64,000 bases of DNA from JBQSUQ01 sp052384575 (GTDB taxonomy: Bacteria; Pseudomonadota; Gammaproteobacteria; Enterobacterales; Pasteurellaceae): NCBI GenBank assembly GCA_052384575.1, contig JBQSUQ010000007.1; one strand, given 5' to 3'. Position numbers and translations under genes: made by a program. A model generated the notes under the pieces. That model had not been told where the DNA came from and searched no databases. It saw only the letters and a list, made by a program, of their open reading frames with translations. Of the stretch, positions 43,382 through 52,080 are shown in pieces; positions within the stretch are counted from its first letter, which is position 1; every line of letters starts with the position of its first letter.

Positions 43382-44080
43382 ATGAATTGGCTTAGAACCG
43401 CAAAAATTAGCCTTATTTGCACCGCACTTTTAGGTTGTACGAGTGGTGTAGAGGAGTTTGAATGGCGCCCTTATAAAGATATTGATGGTGTCATCAAACA
43501 AATGCGTTTTGCAGAAGAAACAACTGCGATGGAATATGAGCAACCCGCAGAAAAACGCGATCTTACGCATTTTCAAGGTTATGCGGTAAGTCGTAATGAA
43601 GGTGTGGAACAACGCATTGGCTACCTTGCATTATTGCGTAATGCCGAGGGATATATGGCAACGATTTTTAATGTGCAAGGTCAATCCCTTAATCCTCAAC
43701 GTCCTGATGATTTGGCAAACTTAGCGAAGGCAAAAATAGTTGATTTTTATGAGTTTGGGCAATTTCGATTAGGGCATGCGAGATTCAGTGGTAAACAAGC
43801 GGTTTGCCAAGATTTCAAGGGAAAAAATGGTGTAGATTTAATTATGACCACCAATTATTACCCTGAAAATAGCTTTACAGATTTTTATACAAGTTTAATC
43901 AATGTAAAATTGCATGCGCAGTCCGCACCAAAAGAAATTGGCTACACACCAAGTTTTACGGGTAATAATGATCGTTTGCAGCAGGAAATACGGACTTCGG
44001 AACAAAAAAAGGGTAAAAAAATAGCACAAGATAATGTGTTAGAAAAAGCCAGTATTTTATTTAATATTCTTTGTAAATAA
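43382..44080 (+). CDS. Uncharacterised lipoprotein
   Basis: A 232-residue predicted lipoprotein with lipobox ALLGC (Cys at about residue 19). I do not recognise a domain. The mature part has an N-terminal acidic/aromatic segment and a basic tail rich in K and Q near residue 205. A similar gene occupies this position in H. influenzae (recalled). It sits between leuS and lptE (11 bp gap to lptE), so outer membrane biogenesis is a reasonable guess. A USS encodes CTALL in the signal peptide, right before the lipobox. Confidence 0.7.
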   Translation: MNWLRTAKISLICTALLGCTSGVEEFEWRPYKDIDGVIKQMRFAEETTAMEYEQPAEKRDLTHFQGYAVSRNEGVEQRIGYLALLRNAEGYMATIFNVQGQSLNPQRPDDLANLAKAKIVDFYEFGQFRLGHARFSGKQAVCQDFKGKNGVDLIMTTNYYPENSFTDFYTSLINVKLHAQSAPKEIGYTPSFTGNNDRLQQEIRTSEQKKGKKIAQDNVLEKASILFNILCK

Positions 44081-44091
44081 AGGTTTAATCT

Positions 44092-44586
44092 ATGTTAAAA
44101 CAAGTTAAAGTCGCTTTTATCACTACGGGCATTTTATTACTAAGCGCTTGTGGTTTTCATTTCCAAAATGGGCAATTAGTACCAAAAAGTTTGCAAGTGA
44201 TCAAACTAGAAAGTAGCGATCCTTATAGCGATATGTCATTAGCAATGCGCAAACAGCTACAAGTCAATAATATTACTGTAGTGGAACAAAATGATGTGCC
44301 TGTATTGCGTATTAATAAAATTGCTAGCAACGATAGCGTCGTTTCTGTATTTAAATATGGTCGTGAAGCAGAGAAAATGTTGTTTTTACAAGTTGAGGCA
44401 AGCGTGAAATTTCCGCATAAAGATGCTTATCCAATCTCTGTAAAAGTTAACCGCACTTTCTTTGATAACCCACGTGCAGCTTTGGCAAAATCAGCGGAAA
44501 AAGAGATTATTTTACGTGATATGAATGAGCAAGCTGCTCGTCAAATTATCAGCAAAATGGTAGCGTTACAGCACCAAGTTCAATAG
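44092..44586 (+). CDS. lptE: LPS-assembly lipoprotein LptE
   Basis: A 164-residue lipoprotein: leader with lipobox LLLSAC (Cys at about 20), then GFHFQNGQLVPKSLQVIKLESSDPYS, which matches LptE/RlpB. LptE plugs the LptD barrel and completes lipo-oligosaccharide insertion into the outer membrane. Position between leuS and holA is conserved in gammaproteobacteria and supports the call. ATG follows AAAGGTTTAATCT. The stop is 3 nt before the holA start. Confidence 0.93.
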   Translation: MLKQVKVAFITTGILLLSACGFHFQNGQLVPKSLQVIKLESSDPYSDMSLAMRKQLQVNNITVVEQNDVPVLRINKIASNDSVVSVFKYGREAEKMLFLQVEASVKFPHKDAYPISVKVNRTFFDNPRAALAKSAEKEIILRDMNEQAARQIISKMVALQHQVQ

Positions 44587-44589
44587 TTA

Positions 44590-45636
44590 TTGGCAAATAT
44601 GAATCGTATCTTTACTGAGCAATTGGCGGCTTCACTAAATAATAGGTTACAGCAAATTTATTATTTGGTTGGGCAAGATCCTTTATTGCTGAGTGAAAGT
44701 GCAGATTTAATTTGGAAAGTGGCTAATCAACAAGGCTTTGATGAAAAGATCGAAGCCGATATTGATAATAATACGGATTGGGATGATTTACTTGAACGTT
44801 GCCAATCCTTAGGTTTATTTTTTAATAAGCAGATTATTTATCTTAATCTGCCAGAAAACCTCACCGTTGCTTTACAAAGTAAATTGGATGAATTGATTTC
44901 ATTAATCAATGAAGATTTGCTTTTCGTTTTCCAAATGGCGAAATTTCCTAAAACAGCGGAAAAACAAGCTTGGGTAAAAAAATCCCTCGAATTTGAACCG
45001 CACTTAGTCTTAGTCAACTGCCAAACACCAACCATTGAACAATTACCCAAATGGCTTACCCACCGAACCAAAAATATGGGAATGAATTTGGAACAAGATG
45101 CCATTCAGTTCCTATGTTATAGCCATGAAAATAATTTACTTGCCCTAAAACAAAGTTTAGATTTGTTGTTTTTATTGCATCAAGATAAAAAACTGAGTTT
45201 GCAGAAAGTTCAACAAGTGGTGGAGCAATCTTCTATTTTTACCCCTTTTCAATGGATTGATGCATTGTTAGAGGGTAAATTTCAACGTGCAAAACGCGTG
45301 TTGCAAGGTCTGAAAATGGAAGATGTGCAGCCTGTCGTCTTGCTACGTATTTTCCAACGTGAATTGATGATCATGCTTGAGTTGTCCAAACCACAACAAT
45401 CCATCGCTGATTTAACTCAGAAGTTACCCGTTGAGCAATTGCGCCAGAATTTTGATCGCATGAAGATCTGGCAAAATCGACGCACTTTTTATGTAGCAGC
45501 TTTCCAACGCCTAACTTATCAAAGACTCTATTTAATTATTCAACAACTAGCCGAAATTGAACGCCAAACCAAAATGGACTTTTCCGCAGATTCTTGGTCA
45601 CAATTAACTGAACTTTCTGCACAATTCTGTGCATAA
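44590..45636 (+). CDS. holA: DNA polymerase III delta subunit
   Basis: A 348-residue clamp-loader subunit that opens the beta clamp. The start at 44590 is TTG (ttggcaaatatg): an in-frame ATG is 9 nt further (44599) and may be the true start. The family core is recognisable: YYLVGQDPLLLSESADLI near residues 24-41, LVLVNCQTPTIEQLPKWLTHR, and a helical C-terminal domain. The lptE-holA linkage is conserved. Either start gives an almost full-length protein. Confidence 0.92.
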   Translation: MANMNRIFTEQLAASLNNRLQQIYYLVGQDPLLLSESADLIWKVANQQGFDEKIEADIDNNTDWDDLLERCQSLGLFFNKQIIYLNLPENLTVALQSKLDELISLINEDLLFVFQMAKFPKTAEKQAWVKKSLEFEPHLVLVNCQTPTIEQLPKWLTHRTKNMGMNLEQDAIQFLCYSHENNLLALKQSLDLLFLLHQDKKLSLQKVQQVVEQSSIFTPFQWIDALLEGKFQRAKRVLQGLKMEDVQPVVLLRIFQRELMIMLELSKPQQSIADLTQKLPVEQLRQNFDRMKIWQNRRTFYVAAFQRLTYQRLYLIIQQLAEIERQTKMDFSADSWSQLTELSAQFCA

Positions 45637-45669
45637 ATTTCCTTTATTCTTTTATATTTAAGTTAAAGT

Positions 45670-45683
45670 TTGATTTAGATAAA
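45670..45683 (+). promoter_or_regulatory. Fnr-like site upstream of dcuB
   Basis: TTGAT-N4-ATAAA matches the Fnr consensus at 9 of 10 positions and lies about 95 bp before the start codon. DcuB is an anaerobic transporter and a known Fnr target in enterics, so the context supports the site. Confidence 0.55.
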
Positions 45684-45776
45684 GATTTTCCTATCTTTTA
45701 GTTAAAAAGATTGTAAATTTTTATAAATTCAGTATCATTCCCGACCTGAATCAATTAACTCTTTAAAGGTATATTT

Positions 45777-47117
45777 ATGCTCTATTTAGAATTTTTATTC
45801 CTACTATTAATGTTGTATGTAGGGAGCCGTTTCGGTGGTGTCGGCCTTGGTGTCGTCTCTGGTATTGGTTTAGTGATTGAAGTATTCATTTTCCGTATGC
45901 CAGTTGGTAAAGCACCCGTTGATGTGATGCTAATTATTTTAGCGGTAGTGACCTGTGCTTCTGTACTTGAAGCCGCGGGTGGCTTAAAATTTATGCTTCA
46001 AATTGCGGAAAAAGTACTGCGTAGCAATCCAAAACGCGTGACTTTATTAGGTCCAATCGTCACCTATTTAATGACATTTATGCTTGGTACGGGCCACTCA
46101 GTTTATTCCATCATGCCAATTATTGGTGACGTTGCGTTAAAAAATAAAATTCGTCCAGAGCGTCCGATGGCTGCCGCTTCTGTTGCTTCTCAATTGGCAA
46201 TTACCTCAAGCCCATTATCAGCAGCAGTAGTATTCTATTTAGGTAAGATCATTCAAATTCCAGGTTTTGAGCATATCTCATTACTGCATATTATTGGTGT
46301 GACTGTACCAGCTACGTTTGTGGGTACTATTGCATTATCTTTATATAGTATTCGTCGCGGTAAAGAATTAGAAGATGATCCTGAATATCAACGTCGTTTA
46401 CAAGATCCTGTTTGGCGTGAGCGTATTTTAAATACAACAAGTACAACTTTAAATGAAAAATTACCTGCCTCAGCAAAACAATCGGTATATCTTTTCCTAT
46501 TGTCTTTCGTAGTGATTACTATCATTGCAATGCTACCTGAGATTCGTACGGTTGGTATCGGTGAAAAAATTAAACCAATTTCAATGTCATTGATTATTCA
46601 AATGATGATGTTGTGTTTTGGCGGTATCATTTTGTTAGTGACAAAAACAAATCCACAAACTGTACCAAATGGTGTGGTGTTTAAATCAGGTATGGTTGCG
46701 GCTATCGCAATCTTTGGTATTGCTTGGATGAGTGATACTTACTTCCAATTCGCGATGCCAACATTTAAAACAGCAATTATGGATATGGTGAAAACTTACC
46801 CTTGGACCTTTGCATTAGCATTATTTGTCGTGTCTGTGGTAATTAATAGCCAAGCAGCAACTGCAGTCATGCTCTTGCCGGTGGGATTAGAGTTAGGTAT
46901 TCCAGCGCCAATTTTAGTGGGTTTAATGCCAGCAACCTATGCGTACTTCTTTATTCCTAATTACCCATCGGATATTGCAACGGTTAACTTTGACGTATCA
47001 GGTACAACGAAGATTGGTAAATACTATTTTAACCACAGTTTCATGATGCCTGGTTTAATCGGTGTGATTACAGCCTGTGTCGTGGGTGTAGCGATTGCCG
47101 AATTAATTATTCAATAA
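45777..47117 (+). CDS. dcuB: Anaerobic C4-dicarboxylate antiporter (DcuA/DcuB family)
   Basis: A 446-residue polytopic transporter exchanging fumarate, malate or aspartate for succinate during fumarate respiration. The N-terminus (FLFLLLMLYVGSRFGGVGLGVVSGIGL) and the MLGTGHSVYSIMPIIGDVALKNKIRPERPMAA region are diagnostic. The length matches DcuB. DcuA is the main alternative; I favour DcuB from overall resemblance to the single H. influenzae Dcu protein. An Fnr-like site lies upstream. Confidence 0.88.
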   Translation: MLYLEFLFLLLMLYVGSRFGGVGLGVVSGIGLVIEVFIFRMPVGKAPVDVMLIILAVVTCASVLEAAGGLKFMLQIAEKVLRSNPKRVTLLGPIVTYLMTFMLGTGHSVYSIMPIIGDVALKNKIRPERPMAAASVASQLAITSSPLSAAVVFYLGKIIQIPGFEHISLLHIIGVTVPATFVGTIALSLYSIRRGKELEDDPEYQRRLQDPVWRERILNTTSTTLNEKLPASAKQSVYLFLLSFVVITIIAMLPEIRTVGIGEKIKPISMSLIIQMMMLCFGGIILLVTKTNPQTVPNGVVFKSGMVAAIAIFGIAWMSDTYFQFAMPTFKTAIMDMVKTYPWTFALALFVVSVVINSQAATAVMLLPVGLELGIPAPILVGLMPATYAYFFIPNYPSDIATVNFDVSGTTKIGKYYFNHSFMMPGLIGVITACVVGVAIAELIIQ

Positions 47118-47165
47118 TCAAAAAGTGCGGTTAAAAAACGTTGAATTTTTTCACCGCGCTTCTCA

Positions 47166-47198
47166 TAAAAAAACGCTCAATATATTGAGCGTTTTTTT
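47166..47198. terminator. Bidirectional terminator between dcuB and folD
   Basis: A perfect palindrome AAAACGCTCAATA/TATTGAGCGTTTT followed by T7 serves both convergent genes. A degenerate USS pair (AAAAGTGCGGTTA at 47121, CACCGCGCTT at 47152) lies beside it on the dcuB side. Confidence 0.92.
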
Positions 47199-47206
47199 GT
47201 TTGTTC

Positions 47207-48055
47207 TTAATGGGTTTCGTAAGCAGCTAAGGTATTATGCATTAGCATTGCTACAGTCATTGGACCGACACCGCCCGGAACAGGTGTGATGAATTTTGCT
47301 TTTTCAGTGGCTTTATCATATTCAATATCGCCTTTGAGTTTGCCGTCTGCTCCACGATTTATACCGACATCAATTACAATAGCACCCGACTTAACCCAAT
47401 CGCCAGGGATAAATTCAGGTTTACCCACCGCTACAACGAGAATATCCGCTTGGCGAACATGGCTTTCTAAATCTTTCGTGAAACGATGTGTTACTGTTAC
47501 TGTACAGCCAGCGAGCAGTAATTCCAACGCCATTGGGCGCCCTACAATATTAGAGGCGCCAACAACCACTGCATGTTGACCATATAAATCTACCCCCGTA
47601 GTTTCTAGTAGTTTCATCACGCCGTAGGGGGTGCATGCACGTAGCGTAGGGATACGTTGGCATAAACGGCCAACATTGTATGGGTGGAAACCATCAACAT
47701 CCTTATTTGGTGCAATGCGTTCAATGACTTTTGTGCTATCAATATGAGCGGGGAGAGGTAATTGAACCAAAATACCATCGATACTTTCATCATTATTGAG
47801 TTGATCAATTAAGCTCAGCAATTCTTGCTCTGATGTACTTTCGGCTAAGTCATAAGATTTTGATTGAATACCAATCTCAGCACAACTTTTACGTTTGCTG
47901 CCTACATAGACTTGAGAAGCAGGATCTGAACCCACTAAGATTACGGCTAAACCTGGATTTCGTTTTCCTTGAGTAACATAGCTCTCTATTTTTTGCGCTA
48001 CTTCAGATTTGATCTTTTTAGCAAGTTCTGTGCCAGAAATTACTTGTGCAGTCAT
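47207..48055 (-). CDS. folD: Bifunctional methylene-THF dehydrogenase/methenyl-THF cyclohydrolase
   Basis: A 282-residue one-carbon enzyme. Catalytic Lys-region YVGSKRKSCAEIGIQS near residues 50-65, substrate-binding DGILVQLPLP and PNKDVDGFHPYNVGRL, and nucleotide-binding GASNIVGRPMALELLLAG are all present. The C-terminal TPVPGGVGPMTVAMLMHNT motif is intact. ATG 48055 follows GAAAGGTAAATCG. The tRNA-Pro gene diverges from it. Confidence 0.97.
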   Translation of the reverse strand: MTAQVISGTELAKKIKSEVAQKIESYVTQGKRNPGLAVILVGSDPASQVYVGSKRKSCAEIGIQSKSYDLAESTSEQELLSLIDQLNNDESIDGILVQLPLPAHIDSTKVIERIAPNKDVDGFHPYNVGRLCQRIPTLRACTPYGVMKLLETTGVDLYGQHAVVVGASNIVGRPMALELLLAGCTVTVTHRFTKDLESHVRQADILVVAVGKPEFIPGDWVKSGAIVIDVGINRGADGKLKGDIEYDKATEKAKFITPVPGGVGPMTVAMLMHNTLAAYETH

Positions 48056-48183
48056 TCGATTTACCTTTCATTCAAGAAGTTACGGAAACGTTTGCTATTT
48101 TGTCAGAAAACATATGGAAATGCGAATAAATTTATTAAATTGAGATAATTTTAATCGATTGAGTTAAAAAGCAAAAAAAATGA

Positions 48184-48211
48184 TTGACTGAAACAGAAAG
48201 CCATCTATAAT
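48184..48211 (+). promoter_or_regulatory. Sigma70 promoter of the tRNA-Pro/tRNA-Arg pair
   Basis: TTGACT (48184-48189) and TATAAT (48206-48211) with a 16-bp spacer, 13 bp before the mature tRNA-Pro 5' end. Confidence 0.85.
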
Positions 48212-48224
48212 TACCAACATTCGT

Positions 48225-48301
48225 CGGCGAGTAGCGCAGCTTGGTAGCGCAACTGGTTTGGGACCAGTGGGTCGTAGGTTCAAATCCTATCTCGCCGACC
48301 A
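48225..48301 (+). tRNA. proM: tRNA-Pro (UGG)
   Basis: A 77-nt cloverleaf with acceptor CGGCGAG/CTCGCCG, anticodon stem ACTGG/CCAGT around loop TTTGGGA (anticodon UGG), and encoded CCA. It matches the E. coli proM pattern (recalled). Confidence 0.97.
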
Positions 48302-48325
48302 CTTCTTATCATATCCATTTGAAAT

Positions 48326-48402
48326 GCGCCCTTAGCTCAGCTGGATAGAGCAACGGCCTTCTAAGCCGTAGGTCATTGGTTCGAATCCAATAGGGCGTGC
48401 CA
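48326..48402 (+). tRNA. argU: tRNA-Arg (UCU)
   Basis: A 77-nt cloverleaf with acceptor GCGCCCT/AGGGCGT (first pair G-U), anticodon stem ACGGC/GCCGT around loop CTTCTAA (anticodon UCU), and CCA encoded. It reads AGA/AGG codons and is probably co-transcribed with tRNA-Pro 24 bp upstream. Confidence 0.97.
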
Positions 48403-48550
48403 TTGTTTACTATTCTTACTGATCCGATTTTATATATTTAGCTTTAAATTTGACCAAAAGTCATTATATAATGATCTATGGTTGTAATTTTATCTCTCTA
48501 ATAGGATTGTTTTTTATTTTGTGCATAACTTAATAAGGGAATTTTTATTT

Positions 48551-49126
48551 ATGAAATATCAATTGTTTGTGGCTATCATTTTGGCTAGTTTTTGCAGTTT
48601 GAATGTTATTGCAAATAATTCTGTATCTATTCATATTTCAGAAGATGGTATTATAAGTACTCCTCAAACACCAGTTAAGGCTGATAATGCAAAAAAGATT
48701 TATATTAATGAGGATAATTTAAAAACATTAGATCCTAAGAATCAACAAGATGCTAATAAATTAGCAAATAGTATTGAATTTGAAGTTTATCGGATCAATG
48801 AGGATAGTCAAACTCATACAGTTTTTTTAGCTGGAGAAGGCGTATGTGATGGCTACAAAAATAGAGGAGTTGAAGTAACGGACTCAGCGACTTATTATAT
48901 AAAAGATGATTCTAAAGACGAATATTATGCTAATGTTTCTGGTGGAGTGTTGAATGACAAGGGCATTGCGAGGAAAGTGCAATATGCGTCGGTGTTTAAT
49001 GTCAATGATGAAGCCTTATCAAATCGTCTAAAAGAACAAGATAAATTGAAAGGTAGAAAAATTGCAGAACAGAATTTAAAGGATAGAGGTAATATGCTAT
49101 CCAATGATGTCTGTCATACAAATTAA
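48551..49126 (+). CDS. Small exported protein of unknown function
   Basis: A 191-residue predicted periplasmic protein. ATG 48551 follows AAGGGAATTTTT; an in-frame codon 30 nt upstream lacks a good site. The signal peptide ends near VIANN (about residue 22). The mature part is polar and Asp/Asn/Lys-rich, with two cysteines (GVCDGYKN and the C-terminal DVCHTN) that may form a disulfide. No family recognised. It is followed within 11 bp by a small lipoprotein gene, so the two likely form an operon. Base use is A/T-rich compared with neighbours, which fits acquired DNA next to tRNA genes. Confidence 0.6.
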   Translation: MKYQLFVAIILASFCSLNVIANNSVSIHISEDGIISTPQTPVKADNAKKIYINEDNLKTLDPKNQQDANKLANSIEFEVYRINEDSQTHTVFLAGEGVCDGYKNRGVEVTDSATYYIKDDSKDEYYANVSGGVLNDKGIARKVQYASVFNVNDEALSNRLKEQDKLKGRKIAEQNLKDRGNMLSNDVCHTN

Positions 49127-49137
49127 AGGTATTTAAA

Positions 49138-49419
49138 ATGAAGAAAGTTGTTATTATTTTATCTCTATTTTTAGCTGCTTGTAGTAGCCATCAAACTGTC
49201 GGTGAACCACAAGCGCCATTGGATATGAAAGCTGTAGAAGCTTATAATGCAAAAGTATATAGCGGTAAAACAGTGCAGCATAAGCAAGTAAAAGAAACTG
49301 CGGTTGATATGCCAATAAACGCAAGTGATTCTCAACCAAAAGTTTCTACAAGAGGCTCATCCAGATATCCTGTTGTATTGATGCCGTCTATTGGCTATCA
49401 CTACGGATATTATCGTTAA
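49138..49419 (+). CDS. Small lipoprotein of unknown function
   Basis: A 93-residue predicted lipoprotein with leader KKVVIILSLFLAAC (lipobox LAAC, Cys at about residue 15). The mature chain is about 78 residues, mostly polar, ending with an aromatic-rich tail (IGYHYGYYR). No domain recognised. It forms a pair with the unknown exported protein upstream; both are envelope proteins. ATG follows AAAGGTATTTAAA. A USS-dyad terminator ends the unit. Confidence 0.65.
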   Translation: MKKVVIILSLFLAACSSHQTVGEPQAPLDMKAVEAYNAKVYSGKTVQHKQVKETAVDMPINASDSQPKVSTRGSSRYPVVLMPSIGYHYGYYR

Positions 49420-49430
49420 AAATTAATTAA

Positions 49431-49463
49431 AAAAAGACCGCACTTTTCAGTGCGGTTTTGTTT
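49431..49463. terminator. Bidirectional USS-dyad terminator
   Basis: ACCGCACT (49437-49444) and AGTGCGGT (49449-49456) form a tight stem with a 4-nt loop, A-run to the left and T-run to the right. It lies between the convergent lipoprotein and acyl-CoA ligase genes. Confidence 0.9.
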
Positions 49464-51280
49464 TATTCATTGTCGCTCTTGCTGTTTTTCTTTGAATTGT
49501 ACATGGCTTCAATTTGTTCACGATAACGCTGTAAAATGACTTTGCGTCGTAATTTTAAGGTTGGCGTGATTTCTTCCATTTTTGTACTAAATGCCTTTGG
49601 CAATAGGGTAAATTTCTTAATTTGTTCAAAATGCGCCAATTCTTTTTGCAAATCATTAATGCGTTTTTCAAACATTTGTACAATGTCAGAATGTTTGATT
49701 AATTCTAATCGATCTTGGTACTTAATATTCAATTGTTTAGCGTAAGATTCTAAACTCTCAAAACAAGGTACGATAAGGGCGGACACGTATTTCTTAGCAT
49801 CAGCAATCACTGCAATTTGCTCAATGAATTTATCCTTGCCAACAGTGCCTTCAATCAATTGCGGGGCAATATATTTGCCATTGGAAGTTTTCATTAGTTC
49901 TTTAATACGATCTGTAATATAAAGGTTACCTTCCGCATCAAATTCTCCAGCGTCCCCTGTTTTGAGGAAACCATCTTCTGTAAAGCTTTCCGCTGTTTGC
50001 TGTGGATTTTTATAATAGCCACGCATGACCATGCCGCCTTTGACTAAAATTTCATTATTTTCGCCGATTTTTACTTCTGCACCAGGCATTAATGTCCCAA
50101 TAGAATTTGGGTTAAAGACTAAGTCATTCCAACAAGAAACGGTTGCGGTAGTCTCTGTCATGCCATAACCCAGTTTTACATTTAAGCCAATGCTATGAAA
50201 AAATAAACCAATAGTGGATTCCAGTTTGGCGCCACCGCAAGGCATCATTCTAATGCGTCCACCTAATAGTTGACGTAATTTACTTAGTACTAATTTATCC
50301 GCTAAGCGATATTGTGTTTTTAACCACCATGAAATCGACTGCTTTTGAGCTTTTGCATGGAGATGCATTTCGCCGACCTTGATTGCCCAATTAAATAATT
50401 TTCTGCGATACGCTGGTGCTTGTTGTACTTTATCCCAAACCGCGGTGTAAATTTTCTCATAAAAGCGAGGTACCGCACACATCAGCGTTGGACGAACTTC
50501 CGCCAGCGTTTCTCTTACTTGGTTAGTGTCTTCCAAATACGCATTGGTTGCACCTTTATGTAACACATAAGCTACCCAAGCGCGCTCAAAAATATGTGAG
50601 AAAGGAAGGAAAGATAAAGACACGTCCTCAGGAGTAACATCAAGTAATTGATCATGTGCCCAAAGTTGATGGGCTAAGTTTGCATAATCGAGCATTACCC
50701 CTTTAGGTTCGCCAGTGGTACCTGATGTATAAATGATCGTGAAGAGATCATCTAAACTAATTTGTGTGAGACGTTGTTGTAACTCTGCTTCTGCTTGTTC
50801 TGACGTATTTTGAATAAAATCTTGCCAGTGGTAAGCAATTGAGCAATTGTGTAATTCAATGCTGTCTTTCATTGCCACAATTTTTTCTAAACGTGGGCAT
50901 TTTTCTATGACTTCAAGCATATGATCATATTGTTCTTGGTCACCCACAAACAAAATTTTCATATCTGAATTGTTGACAATAAATGCGGCTTGGTTTGCGG
51001 TATTGGTAGCATAAATCGGCACTGTGACTGCGCGAATTTGTAAACCGCCGATATCAGCAATCGTCCAGTTAGGCATATTTTGTGCAAAAATACCGATTTT
51101 ATCCTGAACTTGAATACCTGAGTGAATTAAGGCTAAGCTGATATTATCTATTTGTTGTTGAAAATCTGTCCAACAAATATCTTGCCATTGTCCCTCTTTT
51201 TTATAACGAAGTGCGGTGCGTTTGGCTTGAGTTTTTGCTTGTTGTCGAACTCGTTGAATAAAATGAAAATCCAAGTTCAT
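49463..51280 (-). CDS. Long-chain fatty acid:CoA ligase (AMP-forming)
   Basis: A 605-residue adenylate-forming enzyme. The AMP-binding P-loop TIIYTSGTTGEPKGVMLDY lies around residues 187-205. Later motifs include LKLGYGMTETTATVSCWN and GFLKTGDAGEFDAEGNLYITDRIKELMKTSNGKYIAP. The protein is in the long-chain FACS15-type subfamily, not the enteric FadD. It activates free fatty acids, probably for phospholipid incorporation or acyl recycling. No transmembrane segment. Confidence 0.92.
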   Translation of the reverse strand: MNLDFHFIQRVRQQAKTQAKRTALRYKKEGQWQDICWTDFQQQIDNISLALIHSGIQVQDKIGIFAQNMPNWTIADIGGLQIRAVTVPIYATNTANQAAFIVNNSDMKILFVGDQEQYDHMLEVIEKCPRLEKIVAMKDSIELHNCSIAYHWQDFIQNTSEQAEAELQQRLTQISLDDLFTIIYTSGTTGEPKGVMLDYANLAHQLWAHDQLLDVTPEDVSLSFLPFSHIFERAWVAYVLHKGATNAYLEDTNQVRETLAEVRPTLMCAVPRFYEKIYTAVWDKVQQAPAYRRKLFNWAIKVGEMHLHAKAQKQSISWWLKTQYRLADKLVLSKLRQLLGGRIRMMPCGGAKLESTIGLFFHSIGLNVKLGYGMTETTATVSCWNDLVFNPNSIGTLMPGAEVKIGENNEILVKGGMVMRGYYKNPQQTAESFTEDGFLKTGDAGEFDAEGNLYITDRIKELMKTSNGKYIAPQLIEGTVGKDKFIEQIAVIADAKKYVSALIVPCFESLESYAKQLNIKYQDRLELIKHSDIVQMFEKRINDLQKELAHFEQIKKFTLLPKAFSTKMEEITPTLKLRRKVILQRYREQIEAMYNSKKNSKSDNE

Positions 51281-51403
51281 GTATTGTTCCTGTTTCTAGC
51301 GTACAAGTGTTCGCTAATATAAACACTTTTACTAATAAAAGCTAGAGAAAAGACAAGAAAATTACTATACTTAGCACAATTGAAATCGGTATAGGAAAGC
51401 GCA

Positions 51404-52072
51404 ATGGATACTTGGAAAATGGCGATTGGTGCTGAAAAAGAGCAGCCCTATTTTCAACAGATTTTGGCCAAGGTACAGCAAGCTCGTTCTGAAGGAAAAG
51501 TTGTTTATCCGCCACAGGCTGATATTTTTAATGCTTTTAAATTAACAGAATTTGGCCAGGTCAAAGTGGTGATTCTAGGACAAGATCCTTATCATCGCCC
51601 AAATCAGGCTCATGGTTTAGCTTTTTCTGTTCGACCACCAGTGCCAGCACCCCCTTCATTGCAGAATATGTATAAAGAACTGCAGTTAGAATATGCTGAT
51701 TTCCAAATTCCTAATCATGGTTCGCTGATTTCATGGGCAGAACAAGGCGTGTTGCTACTCAATACCGTTTTAACTGTTGAAGAGGGAAATGCCAATTCTC
51801 ATGCGAATTTTGGTTGGGAAACTTTTACTGATCGTGTCATTGCAGTGTTAAATGAACAGCGTGAAAACTTGGTCTTTCTATTGTGGGGAAGTCACGCACA
51901 GAAAAAAGGTCGGTTCATTGATCGTAAAAAACATTTAGTATTGACTGCGCCACATCCTTCGCCACTTTCAGCACATCGTGGTTTTCTGGGGTGCGGTCAT
52001 TTTATGAAAGCCAATGAATATTTGCGTCAACATCAATTGACGGAAATTAATTGGCATTTGAATAATATTTGA
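51404..52072 (+). CDS. ung: Uracil-DNA glycosylase
   Basis: A 222-residue family 1 UDG. The water-activating motif GQDPYHRPNQAHGLAFSV holds the catalytic Asp near residue 63. The uracil-binding VLLLNTVLTVEEGNANSH and minor-groove loop HPSPLSAHRGFLGCGHF are intact. It removes uracil arising from cytosine deamination. Start ATG 51404 follows GGAAAGCGCA. It sits just upstream of yaaA. Confidence 0.97.
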   Translation: MDTWKMAIGAEKEQPYFQQILAKVQQARSEGKVVYPPQADIFNAFKLTEFGQVKVVILGQDPYHRPNQAHGLAFSVRPPVPAPPSLQNMYKELQLEYADFQIPNHGSLISWAEQGVLLLNTVLTVEEGNANSHANFGWETFTDRVIAVLNEQRENLVFLLWGSHAQKKGRFIDRKKHLVLTAPHPSPLSAHRGFLGCGHFMKANEYLRQHQLTEINWHLNNI

Positions 52073-52080
52073 GGATAGAT

